Shown here in pieces: positions 1 through 10,942 of a stretch of 51,677 bases of DNA. The stretch comes from an uncultured Bartonella sp. (GTDB taxonomy: Bacteria; Pseudomonadota; Alphaproteobacteria; Rhizobiales; Rhizobiaceae). The stretch spans positions 1-51,677 of the forward strand of contig CALYQL010000017.1 in the NCBI GenBank assembly GCA_945285915.1, given 5' to 3'. Position 1 is the first letter of the stretch; the number at the start of each line of letters is the position of its first letter. The notes under the pieces are model-generated. The model was given only the letters and a program-made list of their open reading frames with translations. It searched no databases and had not been told where the DNA came from. The position numbers and the translations under genes were made by a program.

Positions 1-78
1 GTTGCACCCCGTCACTGCATAGCGGTCTCTTACAATTTTTTACGCATTTTGTCAATAAATTTACGTTTTTTGCGTAAA

Positions 79-1008
79 TCAATAAATTCCCGTATGGATT
101 TTGCCGTCAACACCCATCCAAGCGCGGTACATACCTTCACTGTTGAATGGCAAGCAAACTTCGCCCTTGGCATTTACGGCGATAAGTCCACCTTCACCGC
201 CAATTTGCGCAAGGTCTTTAACAACTGAATTTGCCGCTTCTTCCAACGTTTCCTTACCCCAACGGATACGTGCATCAATTTCATGGGCTGCACCATAACG
301 GATAAAAAATTCTCCGTGTCCAGTCGCAGAAACAGCGCATGTTTTGTCGTCAGCCCACGTCCCAGCACCAATAACAGGGCTATCTCCAACACGACCTGGT
401 GTTTTTGCTGTCATACCACCAGTTGATGTTGCGGCCGCCACATGACCAAAACAATCACAAGCGACAGCGCCTACCGTACCATGACGGCGTGATGGGTCAT
501 TTTCCTCGCCACCTAACCGGCGACGTTCCATTTCATTTTCCAAAGCTTTCATGCGCCGTTCAGTAAAAAACCATTCTGCTGGCTTCATTTCCAAGCCAAT
601 TTCACGGCAAAACTCATTTGCTCCATCGCCTGCAAGCATAACATGTTCAGTCTTTTCCATGACCGCTCTTGCCGCCAAAACAGGATGCCGTGGTCCAAAA
701 ATACCAGCAACAGCACCAGCATTGCGATCCCTGCCATCCATAACAGCGGCATCCATTTCTTGCGTGCGCTTGGTTGTGTAAACCGCACCACGACCAGCAT
801 TAAACAATGGATCATCTTCCAAAGCCATAACCGCTGCAGTTACTGCGTCAATCGCAGAACCTTGCCGTTCCAACACCACGCGGCCAGCTTCAAGTGCCTG
901 CGTTAATCCATCACGATAAGCCTGCTCCTGTTCGGCTGTCATCTCACGGGCGCGTATTGTTCCTGCGCCACCATGAATAGCAATAACCGGTTTTACTTGT
1001 GATGACAT
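79..1008 (-). CDS. iaaA: Isoaspartyl peptidase / L-asparaginase (Ntn-hydrolase)
   Basis: This 309-residue protein belongs to the plant-type asparaginase family of N-terminal nucleophile hydrolases. These enzymes cut isoaspartyl dipeptides and L-asparagine after self-cleavage into alpha and beta subunits. The N-terminal IAIHGGAGT motif is present. The predicted cleavage and nucleophile threonine is Thr178 in HGTVGAVA, preceded by the usual charged linker (about residues 158-175). The substrate-pocket motifs GRVGDSP (about 205-211) and ATGHGE (about 228-233) are intact. It is the last gene of the gsi operon, 52 bp after gsiD. In E. coli the same gene sits first in iaaA-gsiABCD, so the association is kept but the order differs. 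The length matches the family. Cytoplasmic location is expected, since no signal peptide is seen. Confidence 0.93.
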   Translation of the reverse strand: MSSQVKPVIAIHGGAGTIRAREMTAEQEQAYRDGLTQALEAGRVVLERQGSAIDAVTAAVMALEDDPLFNAGRGAVYTTKRTQEMDAAVMDGRDRNAGAVAGIFGPRHPVLAARAVMEKTEHVMLAGDGANEFCREIGLEMKPAEWFFTERRMKALENEMERRRLGGEENDPSRRHGTVGAVACDCFGHVAAATSTGGMTAKTPGRVGDSPVIGAGTWADDKTCAVSATGHGEFFIRYGAAHEIDARIRWGKETLEEAANSVVKDLAQIGGEGGLIAVNAKGEVCLPFNSEGMYRAWMGVDGKIHTGIY

Positions 1009-1060
1009 GACAATTCCTTTCAGACTGGATTATCCAAGACTATTGACGTGTTCGTATGGC

Positions 1061-1948
1061 TTAATTGTTGTTCAGTTTTGGATCCAGTGCATCGCGCAAC
1101 CCATCACCAAACACATTGAATGCTAGAACGGTCAAAAAGATAGCAATACCTGGATAAAGGGTAAGATGATCTGCAACCCCCATATAGCTACGCCCAGCGG
1201 CAAGCATGGCACCCCATTCAGAGCTTGGTGGCTGAGCCCCTAATCCAATGAAGGAAAGGCTGGCAGCCGTTAAGATCGATGTGCCAATACGCATGGAAAA
1301 ATAAACAATAACATTTGGCAATGTACCAGGTAGCAAATGGCGTATCATAATCATGGTATCAGACACACCGATCGCACGAGCAGCATCAACATAGACCGCT
1401 TTTTTCATCGACAGCGTGGTACCACGGGCAAGACGAGCAAATACCGGGATGGAGAAGACAGCAACAGCATAGATAACATTGTCGATTCCTGGTCCTAAGA
1501 TGGCAATCACGGCAATAGCTAAGAGAATTCCCGGAAAAGCAAACAGGACGTCACTGATACGCATGATGATGGAGTCGAGAAAACCACCATAAAATCCTGC
1601 AAGAATGCCAAGGATAACACCGATAACCCCACCAAGTGTCACCGATAGAAAACCGACAGCAAGCGATATACGCCCGCCATAGATGATGCGGGTAAAGATA
1701 TCGCGGCCATATTCATCTGTTCCTGCCCAATGCGCTGCAGAAGGACCTTGTAAAATAGCATTATAGTCTGCGCTATTAGGATCAAGAGACATAAAAAATG
1801 GCGCAAAAACAGCTGCCCCGATGAGCAATAGAAGAAAAAGCAACGCAACAATTGCTGCTTTCTGACGAAGAAACCGGCGCATAAACTCACCAAATGGCTT
1901 ACGCGTAGCCTCGGCGACAATTGTTTCTGATGAAGGAAGCGCACTCAT
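1061..1948 (-). CDS. gsiD: Glutathione/peptide ABC transporter permease GsiD
   Basis: This is a 295-residue inner-membrane permease of the DppC/GsiD type. It has a cytoplasmic N-terminus of about 30 residues, then a first membrane helix (about 33-53). A periplasmic loop carries the family motif GTDEYGRD (about 96-103), followed by five more hydrophobic segments. The EAA-type cytoplasmic loop that contacts the ATPase is seen at [10 protein letters not shown] (about 188-197). It pairs with GsiC to form the translocation channel. Its start codon overlaps the stop of gsiC in an ATGA arrangement (1945-1948), which indicates translational coupling. The substrate is inferred from the operon and could be another short peptide. 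Confidence 0.9.
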   Translation of the reverse strand: MSALPSSETIVAEATRKPFGEFMRRFLRQKAAIVALLFLLLLIGAAVFAPFFMSLDPNSADYNAILQGPSAAHWAGTDEYGRDIFTRIIYGGRISLAVGFLSVTLGGVIGVILGILAGFYGGFLDSIIMRISDVLFAFPGILLAIAVIAILGPGIDNVIYAVAVFSIPVFARLARGTTLSMKKAVYVDAARAIGVSDTMIMIRHLLPGTLPNVIVYFSMRIGTSILTAASLSFIGLGAQPPSSEWGAMLAAGRSYMGVADHLTLYPGIAIFLTVLAFNVFGDGLRDALDPKLNNN

Positions 1949-2865
1949 GAGTAACGGATCTCCGGATTAACAAAAGCATAAAGAACATCAACCAACAGAT
2001 TGATCAAAATGAACTCGAGAGAGAATAACAGGATTAGTGCCTGAAGAACGGGATAATCACGATAGGAAACTGAATCGATTAAAAGTCGTCCTAAACCTGG
2101 CCATGAAAAAACTGTTTCAACCACGATAGAACCACCCAACAAAAATCCAAATTGTAGTCCGATCATGGTTATCACAGGAATCAAGGCATTACGCAAAGTG
2201 TGTTTCCACGTTACCAAACGTTCTGGCACACCTTTGGCGCGCGCTGTGCGGATATAGTCCTCACGAGATATTTCAATAAAGGCAGAGCGAGAAAAACGCG
2301 CCATAACAGCAGCCACGCCGACACCCAGCGTAAATGCAGGCATAATAAAATGCCAAATGGTGCCGTAACCACCTGTTGGCAGCCACTGAAGAGTAACTGA
2401 AAATTGATTGATGAGGAGTAGTCCTAGCCAGAACACAGGAAATGATATTCCAGAAACGGCAACAATCATACCCAAATAATCTTGCCAACCACCCCGTTTT
2501 ACAGCGGAAAGAACGCCGATAAGAAGCCCTAGGATAGTAGACCAGATCATAGAAAACAATGTAAGCCATACAGTCGGCATAAAGCGTTCAGCTATTTCTG
2601 ATGAAACCGGTTTACGCGTCTTCAACGATTCACCAAAGTCACCATGAACAGCATTGCGAACAAAAATACCATATTGCGTCCAAACAGGTTTATCGAGCCC
2701 TAATTGCGAACGCATCGCCTCGACTGTTGTCGCATCGGCATCAACCCCAGCAGCCAGTCGTGCAGGATCACCCGGTAAAAGGCGAACAAAGCCGAAAACG
2801 ATCAGTGATATAACAAATATCACCGGTATAATGGATAGTAGACGTTTGATAATAAAAGCAAACAT
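1945..2865 (-). CDS. gsiC: Glutathione/peptide ABC transporter permease GsiC
   Basis: This is a 306-residue DppB/GsiC-type permease. The first membrane helix starts at residue 8 ([17 protein letters not shown]) and is followed by the family signature RLLPGDPA (about 28-35). The large periplasmic loop and five further membrane spans are present. The ATPase-coupling loop is at [12 protein letters not shown] (about 204-215). The C-terminal motif VNPEIRYS is typical of oligopeptide permeases. It lies 57 bp downstream of the first binding-protein gene and overlaps gsiD by four bases. It would form a heterodimeric channel with GsiD. Length and start agree with family members. Confidence 0.91.
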   Translation of the reverse strand: MFAFIIKRLLSIIPVIFVISLIVFGFVRLLPGDPARLAAGVDADATTVEAMRSQLGLDKPVWTQYGIFVRNAVHGDFGESLKTRKPVSSEIAERFMPTVWLTLFSMIWSTILGLLIGVLSAVKRGGWQDYLGMIVAVSGISFPVFWLGLLLINQFSVTLQWLPTGGYGTIWHFIMPAFTLGVGVAAVMARFSRSAFIEISREDYIRTARAKGVPERLVTWKHTLRNALIPVITMIGLQFGFLLGGSIVVETVFSWPGLGRLLIDSVSYRDYPVLQALILLFSLEFILINLLVDVLYAFVNPEIRYS

Positions 2866-2922
2866 TGCGTGTCCTAAAGCTAGCAGATAATGGCGGAATA
2901 TCCGCCATTATACATTAGTATA

Positions 2923-4452
2923 TCAATCAGCAAACTTGGCATCTTCCAAGATGAAACCACCATCTGGCAACATATAAACACCGCTTAGTTTTTTACTTTT
3001 TGCAGAAAGATTATCTTTCTCACCTAAGAAAATCCATGGCGCATCTTCAAAGATGGTTTTCTGTGCCTTGGCATATAACTCAGCACGTTTTGTGTCGTCA
3101 GCTGTTTTGATAGCGTCAGCCAAATCTTTATCAACTGCGTCATTCTTATAATATGCAACGTTGAATAAATTCGGTGGGAAGCTTTCACTTGCCAAGAGAG
3201 GACGCAAACCGTAATCGGCGTCACCTGTCGAGGCTGACCAACCACCAAACTGCATCTTCACTGTTGATTCTTCTGGTGTTCTTGCACCCCATACACGATC
3301 GGCTTCAACACCTGTTTCAAGTGGGGTTACATTAACCTTGACATTAACCGCAGCCAATTGTTGTTGCAAGAATTGCAATGCGCGAACAACCATGGTGCTG
3401 TTTTTACCGAACATTTCGGTTTCAAAACCGTTTGGATATCCCGCCTCAGCCAACAATTTTTTTGCTTTTTCCGGATTATATTCATATTTTCCGACATTGG
3501 TATAAAATTTTAACAATGGCGGAATAGGTGAGGTTGATGGTTCACAAAAACCGTTCATAACAACTTTACAAAAAGCCTGTTTATCGACAGCATAATTCAA
3601 TGCCTGACGAACACGTACATCGTCAAACGGCTTTCTCATATTGTTTATAGCAACATAATATTCGGAAATTGATGGTTGTTTTATCACATCAAGCGTTGGC
3701 ATTTTTTGTGCAACAGCGAATAATTCAGGTGGAAAATCCGGCACAAACTGTACTTCGCCTGCTTGCAACATAGCAAAGCGCGCACCACTTTCTGGCACTG
3801 AACGAATGACGATACCATCAACACTAACATTATCTTTCCAATAATGTTCGTTTTTCACAACTTCCAAAGTATCACTTGTGCGTTTCTTGAATACAAAAGG
3901 ACCCGTGCCAACTGGATGCATATCAATGTCCTTGCCATATTTCTCAAGAGCGGCAGGGGAAATCATCATTGTACCGGTATGTGCCAGTGATGACGGAAAC
4001 GCACCATAAGGCTGTTTCAATATGATTTTGATCGTGTAATCATCGACAACGTCTACATGGTCAAGCATAGAAACGAGAACACGACGAGAAAGTTTGTTGT
4101 CGGGATTAGCAAGACGCTCAAGGTTGATTTTTACCGCTTGCGCATTGAAATCTGTGCCATCATGGAATTTAACATTTTTACGAAGATAAAAAGTGAATTC
4201 TTTAGCATCACTTGATGCTTCAAAACGTTCTGCCAATAAAGGTTGAATATTCAAATCCTTATCAAAGCATAATAGCCCTTGATAGATTGTTCTCAACGAA
4301 GTCATGGTCAATGTATCGTTGATATTGGATGGATCAAGCTTAGTAAGGTTGACGGGTACACCAACCGTCAAAGTTTTTGCCTGCGCCCATGCTGGCATCA
4401 AGGCAAATGCGCTTACTAGTCCCGCAGCAAGCAATCTTTTCATCGTGAACAT
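2923..4452 (-). CDS. gsiB: Periplasmic peptide/glutathione-binding protein GsiB, copy 1
   Basis: This is a 509-residue family 5 extracellular solute-binding protein. A Sec signal peptide covers about residues 1-25, ending AWAQA before KTLTVG. The core then shows the usual DPSNINDTLT and SDAKEFTFYLRK strands and ends with the APWIFLGEKDN motif. It delivers substrate to GsiC/GsiD. It is about as long as, and clearly homologous over its whole length to, the gene immediately upstream (4521-6050). The pair is therefore a tandem duplication. The ATG at 4452 is preceded by GGAAG, although a second ATG three codons on is possible. Divergence between the copies is spread through the binding domain, so the two may take different ligands. 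Confidence 0.9.
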   Translation of the reverse strand: MFTMKRLLAAGLVSAFALMPAWAQAKTLTVGVPVNLTKLDPSNINDTLTMTSLRTIYQGLLCFDKDLNIQPLLAERFEASSDAKEFTFYLRKNVKFHDGTDFNAQAVKINLERLANPDNKLSRRVLVSMLDHVDVVDDYTIKIILKQPYGAFPSSLAHTGTMMISPAALEKYGKDIDMHPVGTGPFVFKKRTSDTLEVVKNEHYWKDNVSVDGIVIRSVPESGARFAMLQAGEVQFVPDFPPELFAVAQKMPTLDVIKQPSISEYYVAINNMRKPFDDVRVRQALNYAVDKQAFCKVVMNGFCEPSTSPIPPLLKFYTNVGKYEYNPEKAKKLLAEAGYPNGFETEMFGKNSTMVVRALQFLQQQLAAVNVKVNVTPLETGVEADRVWGARTPEESTVKMQFGGWSASTGDADYGLRPLLASESFPPNLFNVAYYKNDAVDKDLADAIKTADDTKRAELYAKAQKTIFEDAPWIFLGEKDNLSAKSKKLSGVYMLPDGGFILEDAKFAD

Positions 4453-4520
4453 AATTCTTCCAATCCGTTGTTCGGTTCATCGTTTAGAAGGTGGCAGTTA
4501 GACTGCCACCAACATCACCA

Positions 4521-6050
4521 TTAATTCGAGAATTTTGCGCCTTCGAGGGAAAAGCCACCATCTGGCAGCATATAGACGCCACTCAAGGATTTCGATTTTG
4601 CCGAAATATTCTGCTTTTGCGCCAAGAAGATCCATGGTGCATCATCAAAGACAATTTTTTGAACCTTAGCATAAGCATCTGCACGCTTTGCGTCGTCAGC
4701 GGTTTTCAAACCATCAGCCAAAGCCTGATCGACCTTCTCGTTTTTATAATATGACGTATTGTACATATTCGGTGGGAAACTTGCTGTTGCCAACAATGGA
4801 CGAAGACCATAATCGGCATCACCCGTTGAAGCAGACCAACCGCTATAAAGCATTTGCACTGTCGATTGTTCTGGCGATTGTGCACCCCAAACGCGATCAG
4901 CTTCAACACCGGCTTCAAGCGGCGTAACCGTTACCTTCACATTTACTTTTGCAAGTTCCTGCTGCAAAAACTGCATAGCGCGAATAACGGATGTACTGTT
5001 TCTTGAGAATATCTCTGTCTGGAAACCATTTGGATAACCCGCTTCTGCCAAAAGCTTTTTGGCTTTTTCAGGGTTGAATTCATATTGTCCAACATTGGTA
5101 TAGAATTTCAGCAGTGGCGGAATTGGTGAGGTTGACGGTTCACAATAACCATTCAATACAACCTTACAAAATGCTTCCTTATTCACTGCATAGTTTAACG
5201 CCTGACGAACACGAACATCGTCAAACGGCTTTTTCATCATATTCATCGACGCATAAAATTCGTAGATTGATGGTGCTGTGGTCACATCAAGCGTCGGGAT
5301 TTTTTGTGCAACTTGCACCAATTCGGTTGGAAAATCAGGAACATATTGCAATTCACCAGCTTGCAACATGGCAAACCGTGCGCCACTTTCAGGCACTGAA
5401 CGGATAATCACGCCATCGACACTTGGTTTTGTTCCCCAATAATTGTCGTTACGTGTTACTTCCAAAATGTCACCACTCCACTTTTTAAACGTGAAGGGTC
5501 CTGTACCAACTGGGTTACGGTCAATATCCTTGCCGTATTTCTTGATAGCAGCTGGTGAAATCATCATTGTGCCTGGATGGGCAAGAGATGATGCAAATGC
5601 ACCATAAGGCTCTTTCAATGTTACTTTGACAGTATAGTCATCAACAACATCAACATGATCGATCATAGAGACCAGCGCACGGCGTGACAATTTATTGTCA
5701 GGATTGGTCAACCGATCAAGATTGAACTTTACTGCCTCAGCATTAAAATCCGTGCCATCATGGAATTTTACGCCTTTGCGCAGATAAAAGGTAAATTCTT
5801 TTGCATCAGAAGATGCTTCATACCGTTCAGCCAAGAGTGGCACGATTTTGAAATCTTTATCAAAGCCTAAAAGACCTTGGTAAACGGTACGCAACGCTGC
5901 CATCGTCAACGTATCATTAATGTTGGTCGGATCAAGCTTGGTGAGGTTGAACTCGACGCCTACGGACAACGGTTTTGCCTCTGCCCACATTGGCATAGCC
6001 ATTACCGCTGACACGAAACCTGCAGTCAGATATCGTTTAAAAAACTTCAA
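4521..6050 (-). CDS. gsiB: Periplasmic peptide/glutathione-binding protein GsiB, copy 2
   Basis: This is the second family 5 binding protein, paralogous to the gene at 2923-4452. I place the start at a TTG codon (6050-6048). An AAAGGAGAGG ribosome site lies about eight bases upstream of it, and the resulting 509-residue product has exactly the length of its paralogue. An upstream TTG at 6080 leaves the ribosome site inside the coding region and adds ten charged residues before the signal peptide. The signal peptide ends MWAEA (about residues 21-25). It lies directly downstream of gsiA and is separated from copy 1 by 68 bp. The DPTNINDTLT, SDAKEFTFYLRK and APWIFLAQKQN blocks match copy 1. The substrate is inferred from the operon. 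Confidence 0.9.
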   Translation of the reverse strand: MKFFKRYLTAGFVSAVMAMPMWAEAKPLSVGVEFNLTKLDPTNINDTLTMAALRTVYQGLLGFDKDFKIVPLLAERYEASSDAKEFTFYLRKGVKFHDGTDFNAEAVKFNLDRLTNPDNKLSRRALVSMIDHVDVVDDYTVKVTLKEPYGAFASSLAHPGTMMISPAAIKKYGKDIDRNPVGTGPFTFKKWSGDILEVTRNDNYWGTKPSVDGVIIRSVPESGARFAMLQAGELQYVPDFPTELVQVAQKIPTLDVTTAPSIYEFYASMNMMKKPFDDVRVRQALNYAVNKEAFCKVVLNGYCEPSTSPIPPLLKFYTNVGQYEFNPEKAKKLLAEAGYPNGFQTEIFSRNSTSVIRAMQFLQQELAKVNVKVTVTPLEAGVEADRVWGAQSPEQSTVQMLYSGWSASTGDADYGLRPLLATASFPPNMYNTSYYKNEKVDQALADGLKTADDAKRADAYAKVQKIVFDDAPWIFLAQKQNISAKSKSLSGVYMLPDGGFSLEGAKFSN

Positions 6051-6080
6051 TTTAGCCTCTCCTTTACGTATTTTCCCCAA

Positions 6081-7949
6081 TTATTGTACATTATCAAATA
6101 CCCCCACCGCGTGACGGGCAACAAAATGTTCAGGCTCGACTTCTACCAAAGGTTTAACCAACGGTTCATCACCGGGAGCCCTTACCGGACTTGGCACTTC
6201 ACCTTCGATCAACGGTCTTTCGATAAAGCGCCGTTCTGGATCTGCAATCGGCACGGCCGAAAGCAATCTTTTTGTATAAGGATGCAGTGGATTATTAAAT
6301 ACCGATTGCCTTGGACCAATCTCAACGATCTGACCCAAATACATAACGGCAACCCTGTGGCTTATCCGTTCCACCACAGCCATATCATGACTTATAAACA
6401 GATAGGAAAGACTAAGCTTTTTCTGTAAATCCATTAAAAGATTGACAATTTGCGCCTGAATAGACACGTCAAGTGCTGCAACGGCCTCATCTGCAATTAG
6501 TAATTCTGGGGCACAGGCCAAAGCACGCGCAATACAAATGCGCTGACGTTGACCACCTGAAAATTCATGCGGATAACGGCGTGCAACATGTCCAGGCAAA
6601 CCAACGGCATCAAGCAGTTCCTGCACGCGCTCATCTACTTTGTTCGACGCAACAAGCTTATGCGTTAATAGTGGTTCTGCAATAGAAAAACCAACTGTCA
6701 AACGCGGATCAAGCGAAGCAAACGGATCTTGGAAAACATATTGAATGTTCTGCCGTATTTTTTGCCGTTGATGATGGTTCATCTGCAAAATATCTTCACC
6801 ATGCAAACGAATAGCACCACTTAATGGCGTTGCCAGTTGCATAATGGTACGCCCAACAGTGGATTTACCACAGCCACTTTCACCAACAAGTGCTAATGTC
6901 TCACCAGCCTTGATGGAAAAGCTAACCTGCTCGGCAGCATGAACACGACCGGTTACCTTGCCAAAAAAATTCTTTTTAACATCATATCGCGTCACCAATT
7001 TATCAACAGCAAGCACAGTGTCATTGTCTTTCACTGTATCTTGTGACGGTGCCTTGACCGGTTCTTTACCCGGCTCTCTCAGATCAAATGGACGCGGTAA
7101 TTTTTCGTTCGATAATGCGCCTAGCTGAGGAACAGCCGATAGCAATTCTTTGGTATAGGGTTGTTGCGGATTTCTGAAGATATCACGTGAGATACCCTCT
7201 TCAATCTTGTCACCACGGCGCATAACCAAAACGCGGTCTGCAACCTCGGCAACAACGCCCATATCATGGGTAATAAACACCACACCCATACCAAGCTCAT
7301 CTTGCAACATACGGATCAAACGCAAAATCTGCGCTTGAATTGTTACATCAAGAGCGGTTGTCGGCTCGTCAGCAATAAGCAATTGCGGGCAACATGCCAA
7401 CGCCATTGCAATCATCACTCTCTGTCGCATACCGCCCGACAATTGGTGTGGGTGACGGTCAAGTAGACCTTTTGCATCGGGAATACGTACCTTTTCAAGC
7501 ATGGCAAGAGCTTCCGCCCTTACCTCTTTATGAGTACCGCCCTGATGCAACCGTATAGCTTCACCAATCTGGTCGCCGATTGTAAATACCGGATTAAGCG
7601 ACGTCATTGGTTCCTGAAAAATCATTGCGATATCTTTGCCGCGAACCTTATTCATCTGCGACATCGACATTTTAGCAAAGTCGGTTACACCTTCTGGATG
7701 GTTAAAAAGAATCTCGCCTTCAGCAATCTTGCCACCACCAAATTCAATCAAGCGCATAATCGAAAGGGATGTAACAGATTTTCCCGAACCACTTTCACCA
7801 ACGATCGCCAATGTCTCGCCAGCGTTAACGGTAAAGTCCAACGATTTGACAGCGCGAAAAACGCCGTCCTCAGTTTTAAAATCTACACTCAGTCCTTTGA
7901 CCTGCAAAAGCGGTGCATCCATGCTTAATGGCCTCTTTTCTTTCATCAT
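6081..7949 (-). CDS. gsiA: Glutathione/peptide ABC transporter, duplicated ATPase GsiA
   Basis: This is a double ABC ATPase of about 622 residues that powers the GsiBCD importer. The first half has Walker A GESGSGKS, signature LSGGMRQR and Walker [13 protein letters not shown]. The second half has [16 protein letters not shown] and [12 protein letters not shown]. Each half ends with the oligopeptide-family C-terminal extension ([12 protein letters not shown] in the second). I prefer the ATG at 7949, which has GGAAG eight bases upstream. A GTG at 7985 and an ATG at 7922 are alternatives. It is the first gene of the operon, so the promoter should lie in the gene-free DNA beyond 7950. The second Walker B has DEAV where DppF proteins have DEPV. 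I believe this occurs in GsiA proteins generally. Confidence 0.92.
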   Translation of the reverse strand: MMKEKRPLSMDAPLLQVKGLSVDFKTEDGVFRAVKSLDFTVNAGETLAIVGESGSGKSVTSLSIMRLIEFGGGKIAEGEILFNHPEGVTDFAKMSMSQMNKVRGKDIAMIFQEPMTSLNPVFTIGDQIGEAIRLHQGGTHKEVRAEALAMLEKVRIPDAKGLLDRHPHQLSGGMRQRVMIAMALACCPQLLIADEPTTALDVTIQAQILRLIRMLQDELGMGVVFITHDMGVVAEVADRVLVMRRGDKIEEGISRDIFRNPQQPYTKELLSAVPQLGALSNEKLPRPFDLREPGKEPVKAPSQDTVKDNDTVLAVDKLVTRYDVKKNFFGKVTGRVHAAEQVSFSIKAGETLALVGESGCGKSTVGRTIMQLATPLSGAIRLHGEDILQMNHHQRQKIRQNIQYVFQDPFASLDPRLTVGFSIAEPLLTHKLVASNKVDERVQELLDAVGLPGHVARRYPHEFSGGQRQRICIARALACAPELLIADEAVAALDVSIQAQIVNLLMDLQKKLSLSYLFISHDMAVVERISHRVAVMYLGQIVEIGPRQSVFNNPLHPYTKRLLSAVPIADPERRFIERPLIEGEVPSPVRAPGDEPLVKPLVEVEPEHFVARHAVGVFDNVQ

Positions 7950-9051
7950 TTCAACCGCTTCCCAGCATCCTCTTACCGTAAGCACACGTTAACGGTTTTT
8001 TAGCCCAATAAAGATGTGACAAAAGCTGTTTTTTCAACCTGTCTACGTGAATAGCCCCAATTTTTATCAAAACTAAACCCAACATAACTGCTTTTACCAT
8101 CGCAATAACGCGATATGTCTTTAAATGGAACAACTTGAACGTGAGTCCTGTGCAAGAATGGTTAAGCCTGTGGATAACCAAACCATACAATCCAATAAAT
8201 ATCGATAAAAACGTTTTCTCACACATATGAGTAAAACGGACAAATGTACGCCGTCTTATTTTTTGTCCCCCATTTTTCATCGGATTTTTTTATCTTCATC
8301 TTTCGTTTGCAAGAAATACTCAACGATCCGTAGGCTGTCTGGCGTCAAACTATTTGTTTTTTTCAATTGTCTTATTGTTGGGCGCAATTCTTCCATAGGA
8401 CTCCTTTTCAGCGGCAAAACATATCAGCATCTTTTGAAAAAGAAATATTTTTTTTATCGAATGTTCAACGATATGTCATGTTCCCACACTTATCCGCCAT
8501 ATCCGATGAAATTATATTCCAATATTTTCAAAAAACTTTTATGCGATCATCATCAAATAGAAAAGTATTTCTTGAAAATACAACATGGCTGACATTTGCG
8601 ATGTTGCTGACTGACGCAAAACTGGTGCCACGTGCGACATCACCAACCTTCTGTATTATGCAGCACCACTGACCTTGTGTATTTTGTCAAACAAGTAAGA
8701 TTGCTAGTGGCACATACTATGTGCTCCCCCACTGTTAGCGTATACCCTTCTATCGTACCACTATCACCGTATACTCCGTTTTCATCTACGCAGACTGACC
8801 GAAAATCAGGCATATCATTGCTTCACTTAAACCCATGATCGCGTAAGCCCTACTGGTCAACCAATAGTACACATGAAAACATCTTATGCGCTATATAGAA
8901 CAGCCTGATAAGTAACATTTATCAAGGCGAAGGATATGAAAACGACTATAAGCTTTCAAAAATAGTAGAGCGCTTTACCAACAACACAGTTTAACAAATA
9001 TGTTTCATCATATTCGCGTAAATCACCGACAAAATTTGCCTCTGACAACAG
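7950..9051. other. Gene-free interval upstream of gsiA
   Basis: About 1.1 kb lies between the gsiA start and the DmpA-like stop. Several open frames of 68-121 codons exist on both strands, but none has a convincing ribosome site, a recognisable motif or normal amino-acid composition. The left part should hold the gsi operon promoter. I see no clear terminator, tRNA or repeat, so the rest may be decayed sequence. Confidence 0.5.
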
Positions 9052-10101
9052 CTACTCAAGCATAGACTGCAAGGAATAAAAACATGATGGCTGCATTGTT
9101 TTGGCATCAATACCGGTTGTTGTTTCGGCCATCCATAAGGACCGTAGAATACTTTCTTCTGTTGCTTCGATAACCGCCTCGAAAAAAGGCGAAAGCTCAC
9201 TATCCTGAATATGTGGGATATTATGCAATTGCGGTGTTTCACTCACACGAATACGCATAAGCTCATGCGTTGAAAACGCCAAACCAAAATCGCCCGAACC
9301 ATTACTCAAAGCGGCTCCTGTGCGGGCAAGCCCTCCAACAGTTCGGTTGGCAAGACGTTTAAGCTGACGCGCACATAATGGAGCATCCGTTGCAACAATC
9401 ATGATAATCGAGCCGTCTTTATCCGCAGTTTTATCAGATGATAAAATGGCTGGACCATTGTTAAAGCGCAAATGTCCACCAAAATTAGATTGCACCAAAA
9501 CACCGATCGTATAGGTATGCCCTATCACGTCGACAAGACGGGATGATGTTCCAATGCCGCCTTTCAAGCCAAAAGCAACAGTCCCAGTGCCTGCACCCAC
9601 ACCACCTTCTGCAAAAGCGCCAGTAGTAGCACGATTTAATGCCAATTCCATTTCTTCTAAGGTGGGGCGCGCGAGCCTGATATTATTCAGCCGTGAATCA
9701 TTTGTCTCACCGACAACCGCATTGATAGAGGTAACATGCTCATTACCTTCCTGTTTAATTGTAAAGCGGTTCAGCGCTTCAATTGCGCGTCCTGTCGCCA
9801 ATGTATTTGTTAAAAGGATTGGTGTTTCCAGCTCTCCCAATTCTTCAACTTGCACAGAGCCGGCAAATTTGCCGAATCCGTTAAAAGGGGAAAAACCTGC
9901 TGGCACTTTGTTTTGAAAAATATTGTCACCATGTGGAAAAATTGCTGTTGCGCCAGTGCGAATATCATCGCCCTCAATCAGAGTTATATGCCCAACGCGT
10001 ACACCTTTTACATCTGTTAATGCGTTAAGTGCGCCCTTTTTATAGAGATGGGACACATATTTTTCCGGCATAGCAACATCTGATTCTTGAAAATGGGGCA
10101 T
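9052..10101 (-). CDS. P1-family (DmpA-type) aminopeptidase, peptidase family S58
   Basis: This 349-residue protein matches the DmpA/BapA aminopeptidase family, which are self-processing Ntn-like hydrolases that release N-terminal residues and act on beta-amino or D-amino peptides. The N-terminal half carries LTDVKGVRVGH (about residues 28-38) and LLTNTLATG (about 96-104). The predicted autocleavage is between Gly268 and Ser269 in SNGSGDFGLAFSTH, the family's nucleophile motif. The length is close to DmpA. It lies 76 bp downstream of the DeoR regulator on the same strand, so the two may be co-transcribed. No signal peptide is seen. Specificity cannot be read from sequence, although a role in trimming peptides imported by the neighbouring transporter is plausible. 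Confidence 0.88.
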   Translation of the reverse strand: MPHFQESDVAMPEKYVSHLYKKGALNALTDVKGVRVGHITLIEGDDIRTGATAIFPHGDNIFQNKVPAGFSPFNGFGKFAGSVQVEELGELETPILLTNTLATGRAIEALNRFTIKQEGNEHVTSINAVVGETNDSRLNNIRLARPTLEEMELALNRATTGAFAEGGVGAGTGTVAFGLKGGIGTSSRLVDVIGHTYTIGVLVQSNFGGHLRFNNGPAILSSDKTADKDGSIIMIVATDAPLCARQLKRLANRTVGGLARTGAALSNGSGDFGLAFSTHELMRIRVSETPQLHNIPHIQDSELSPFFEAVIEATEESILRSLWMAETTTGIDAKTMQPSCFYSLQSMLE

Positions 10102-10177
10102 ATAACAAACCTTTATCTATCCATTGGCTTAAATGCTGGCGGCATATTCGCAAATCCTGCGATTTAGTCGCAAACCT

Positions 10178-10942
10178 TTAAGCAAATAAAACCTTGGTTG
10201 GCAAATCCCCATACACACTATGTGACTCTTCATCAGGTTCGCGATCTGTTACCAGATAATCAACATCGCGCATCGTGGCGACTGTAAACGTACCCTGTTT
10301 GGAAAACTTTGAATGATCTGCCAGAATAACGGTTTGTTCCGATTGTTTTATCATCGCACGTGCAATTTCTGCTTCCTGCAAATCAAAATCACTCACAATA
10401 TTGTTGCTGACTGCTCCAGCTGTCAAAACGGCATAACGGGCGTGGAATTTTTTAATCTGTTCAATAGCCAGCATACCAACATTTTCATCATTATCTCGAT
10501 TGTAGTTACCGCCTAAGACAAAGACCTCATGATGCGGATTGGAACTAACAATCTTGGCAACTGTATTAGAATTGGTGATGATAATTAGCCTTGAAAGATC
10601 AGCAATTGCTTCAGCAAACATTGCCGTTGTACTTCCAGTATCAACAAACAATGTGTCACCACTTTTAAAAAGCCGCGCAGCCAACCGACAAAGAGTGCGT
10701 TTCGCTTCGACATTCTCGGTCATGCGCGCGGCAAACGACCCTTCAACACCCTTGAATGGCGTTAATTCCGAACGCGCTCCGCCATGGAATTTTTTGATAA
10801 GTCCCTGTTGATCTAGAAACGTCAAATCACGCCGAATAGTTTCTTTAGAAACATCCAATTTCTCTGCCAATTCATCAACACTAATTTCATTAGCAGCTCT
10901 TACAAGCACAACAATTTTTTCGTGCCTTTGGTTACGCTCCAA
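10178..10942 (-). CDS. DeoR-family transcriptional regulator
   Basis: This is a DeoR/GlpR-type repressor. The N-terminal winged helix has EKLDVSKETIRRDLTFLDQQGLIKKFHGGA, the classical DeoR helix-turn-helix. The C-terminal DeoRC sensor domain shows the sugar-phosphate-binding pattern (FVDTGSTT, and HSKFSKQGTF near the end). I place the start at TTG 10942, with GAAGG ten bases upstream, giving 254 residues, the usual family length. An ATG at 11017 would add 25 atypical residues. It is divergent from the GlpA-like operon, and three direct repeats lie in the shared promoter region. The ligand is likely a phosphorylated product of that operon's kinase. This is inferred from context, not seen. Confidence 0.9.
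   Translation of the reverse strand: MERNQRHEKIVVLVRAANEISVDELAEKLDVSKETIRRDLTFLDQQGLIKKFHGGARSELTPFKGVEGSFAARMTENVEAKRTLCRLAARLFKSGDTLFVDTGSTTAMFAEAIADLSRLIIITNSNTVAKIVSSNPHHEVFVLGGNYNRDNDENVGMLAIEQIKKFHARYAVLTAGAVSNNIVSDFDLQEAEIARAMIKQSEQTVILADHSKFSKQGTFTVATMRDVDYLVTDREPDEESHSVYGDLPTKVLFA

Noticed and set aside
1-78. TTTACG/CGTAAA hairpin as terminator of iaaA
   Set aside because: The stem is short and overlaps the stop codon, with no clean T-run on the minus strand.
7951-8838. Several open frames on both strands in the gap upstream of gsiA
   Set aside because: Composition is unlike protein, with no ribosome sites and no motifs.
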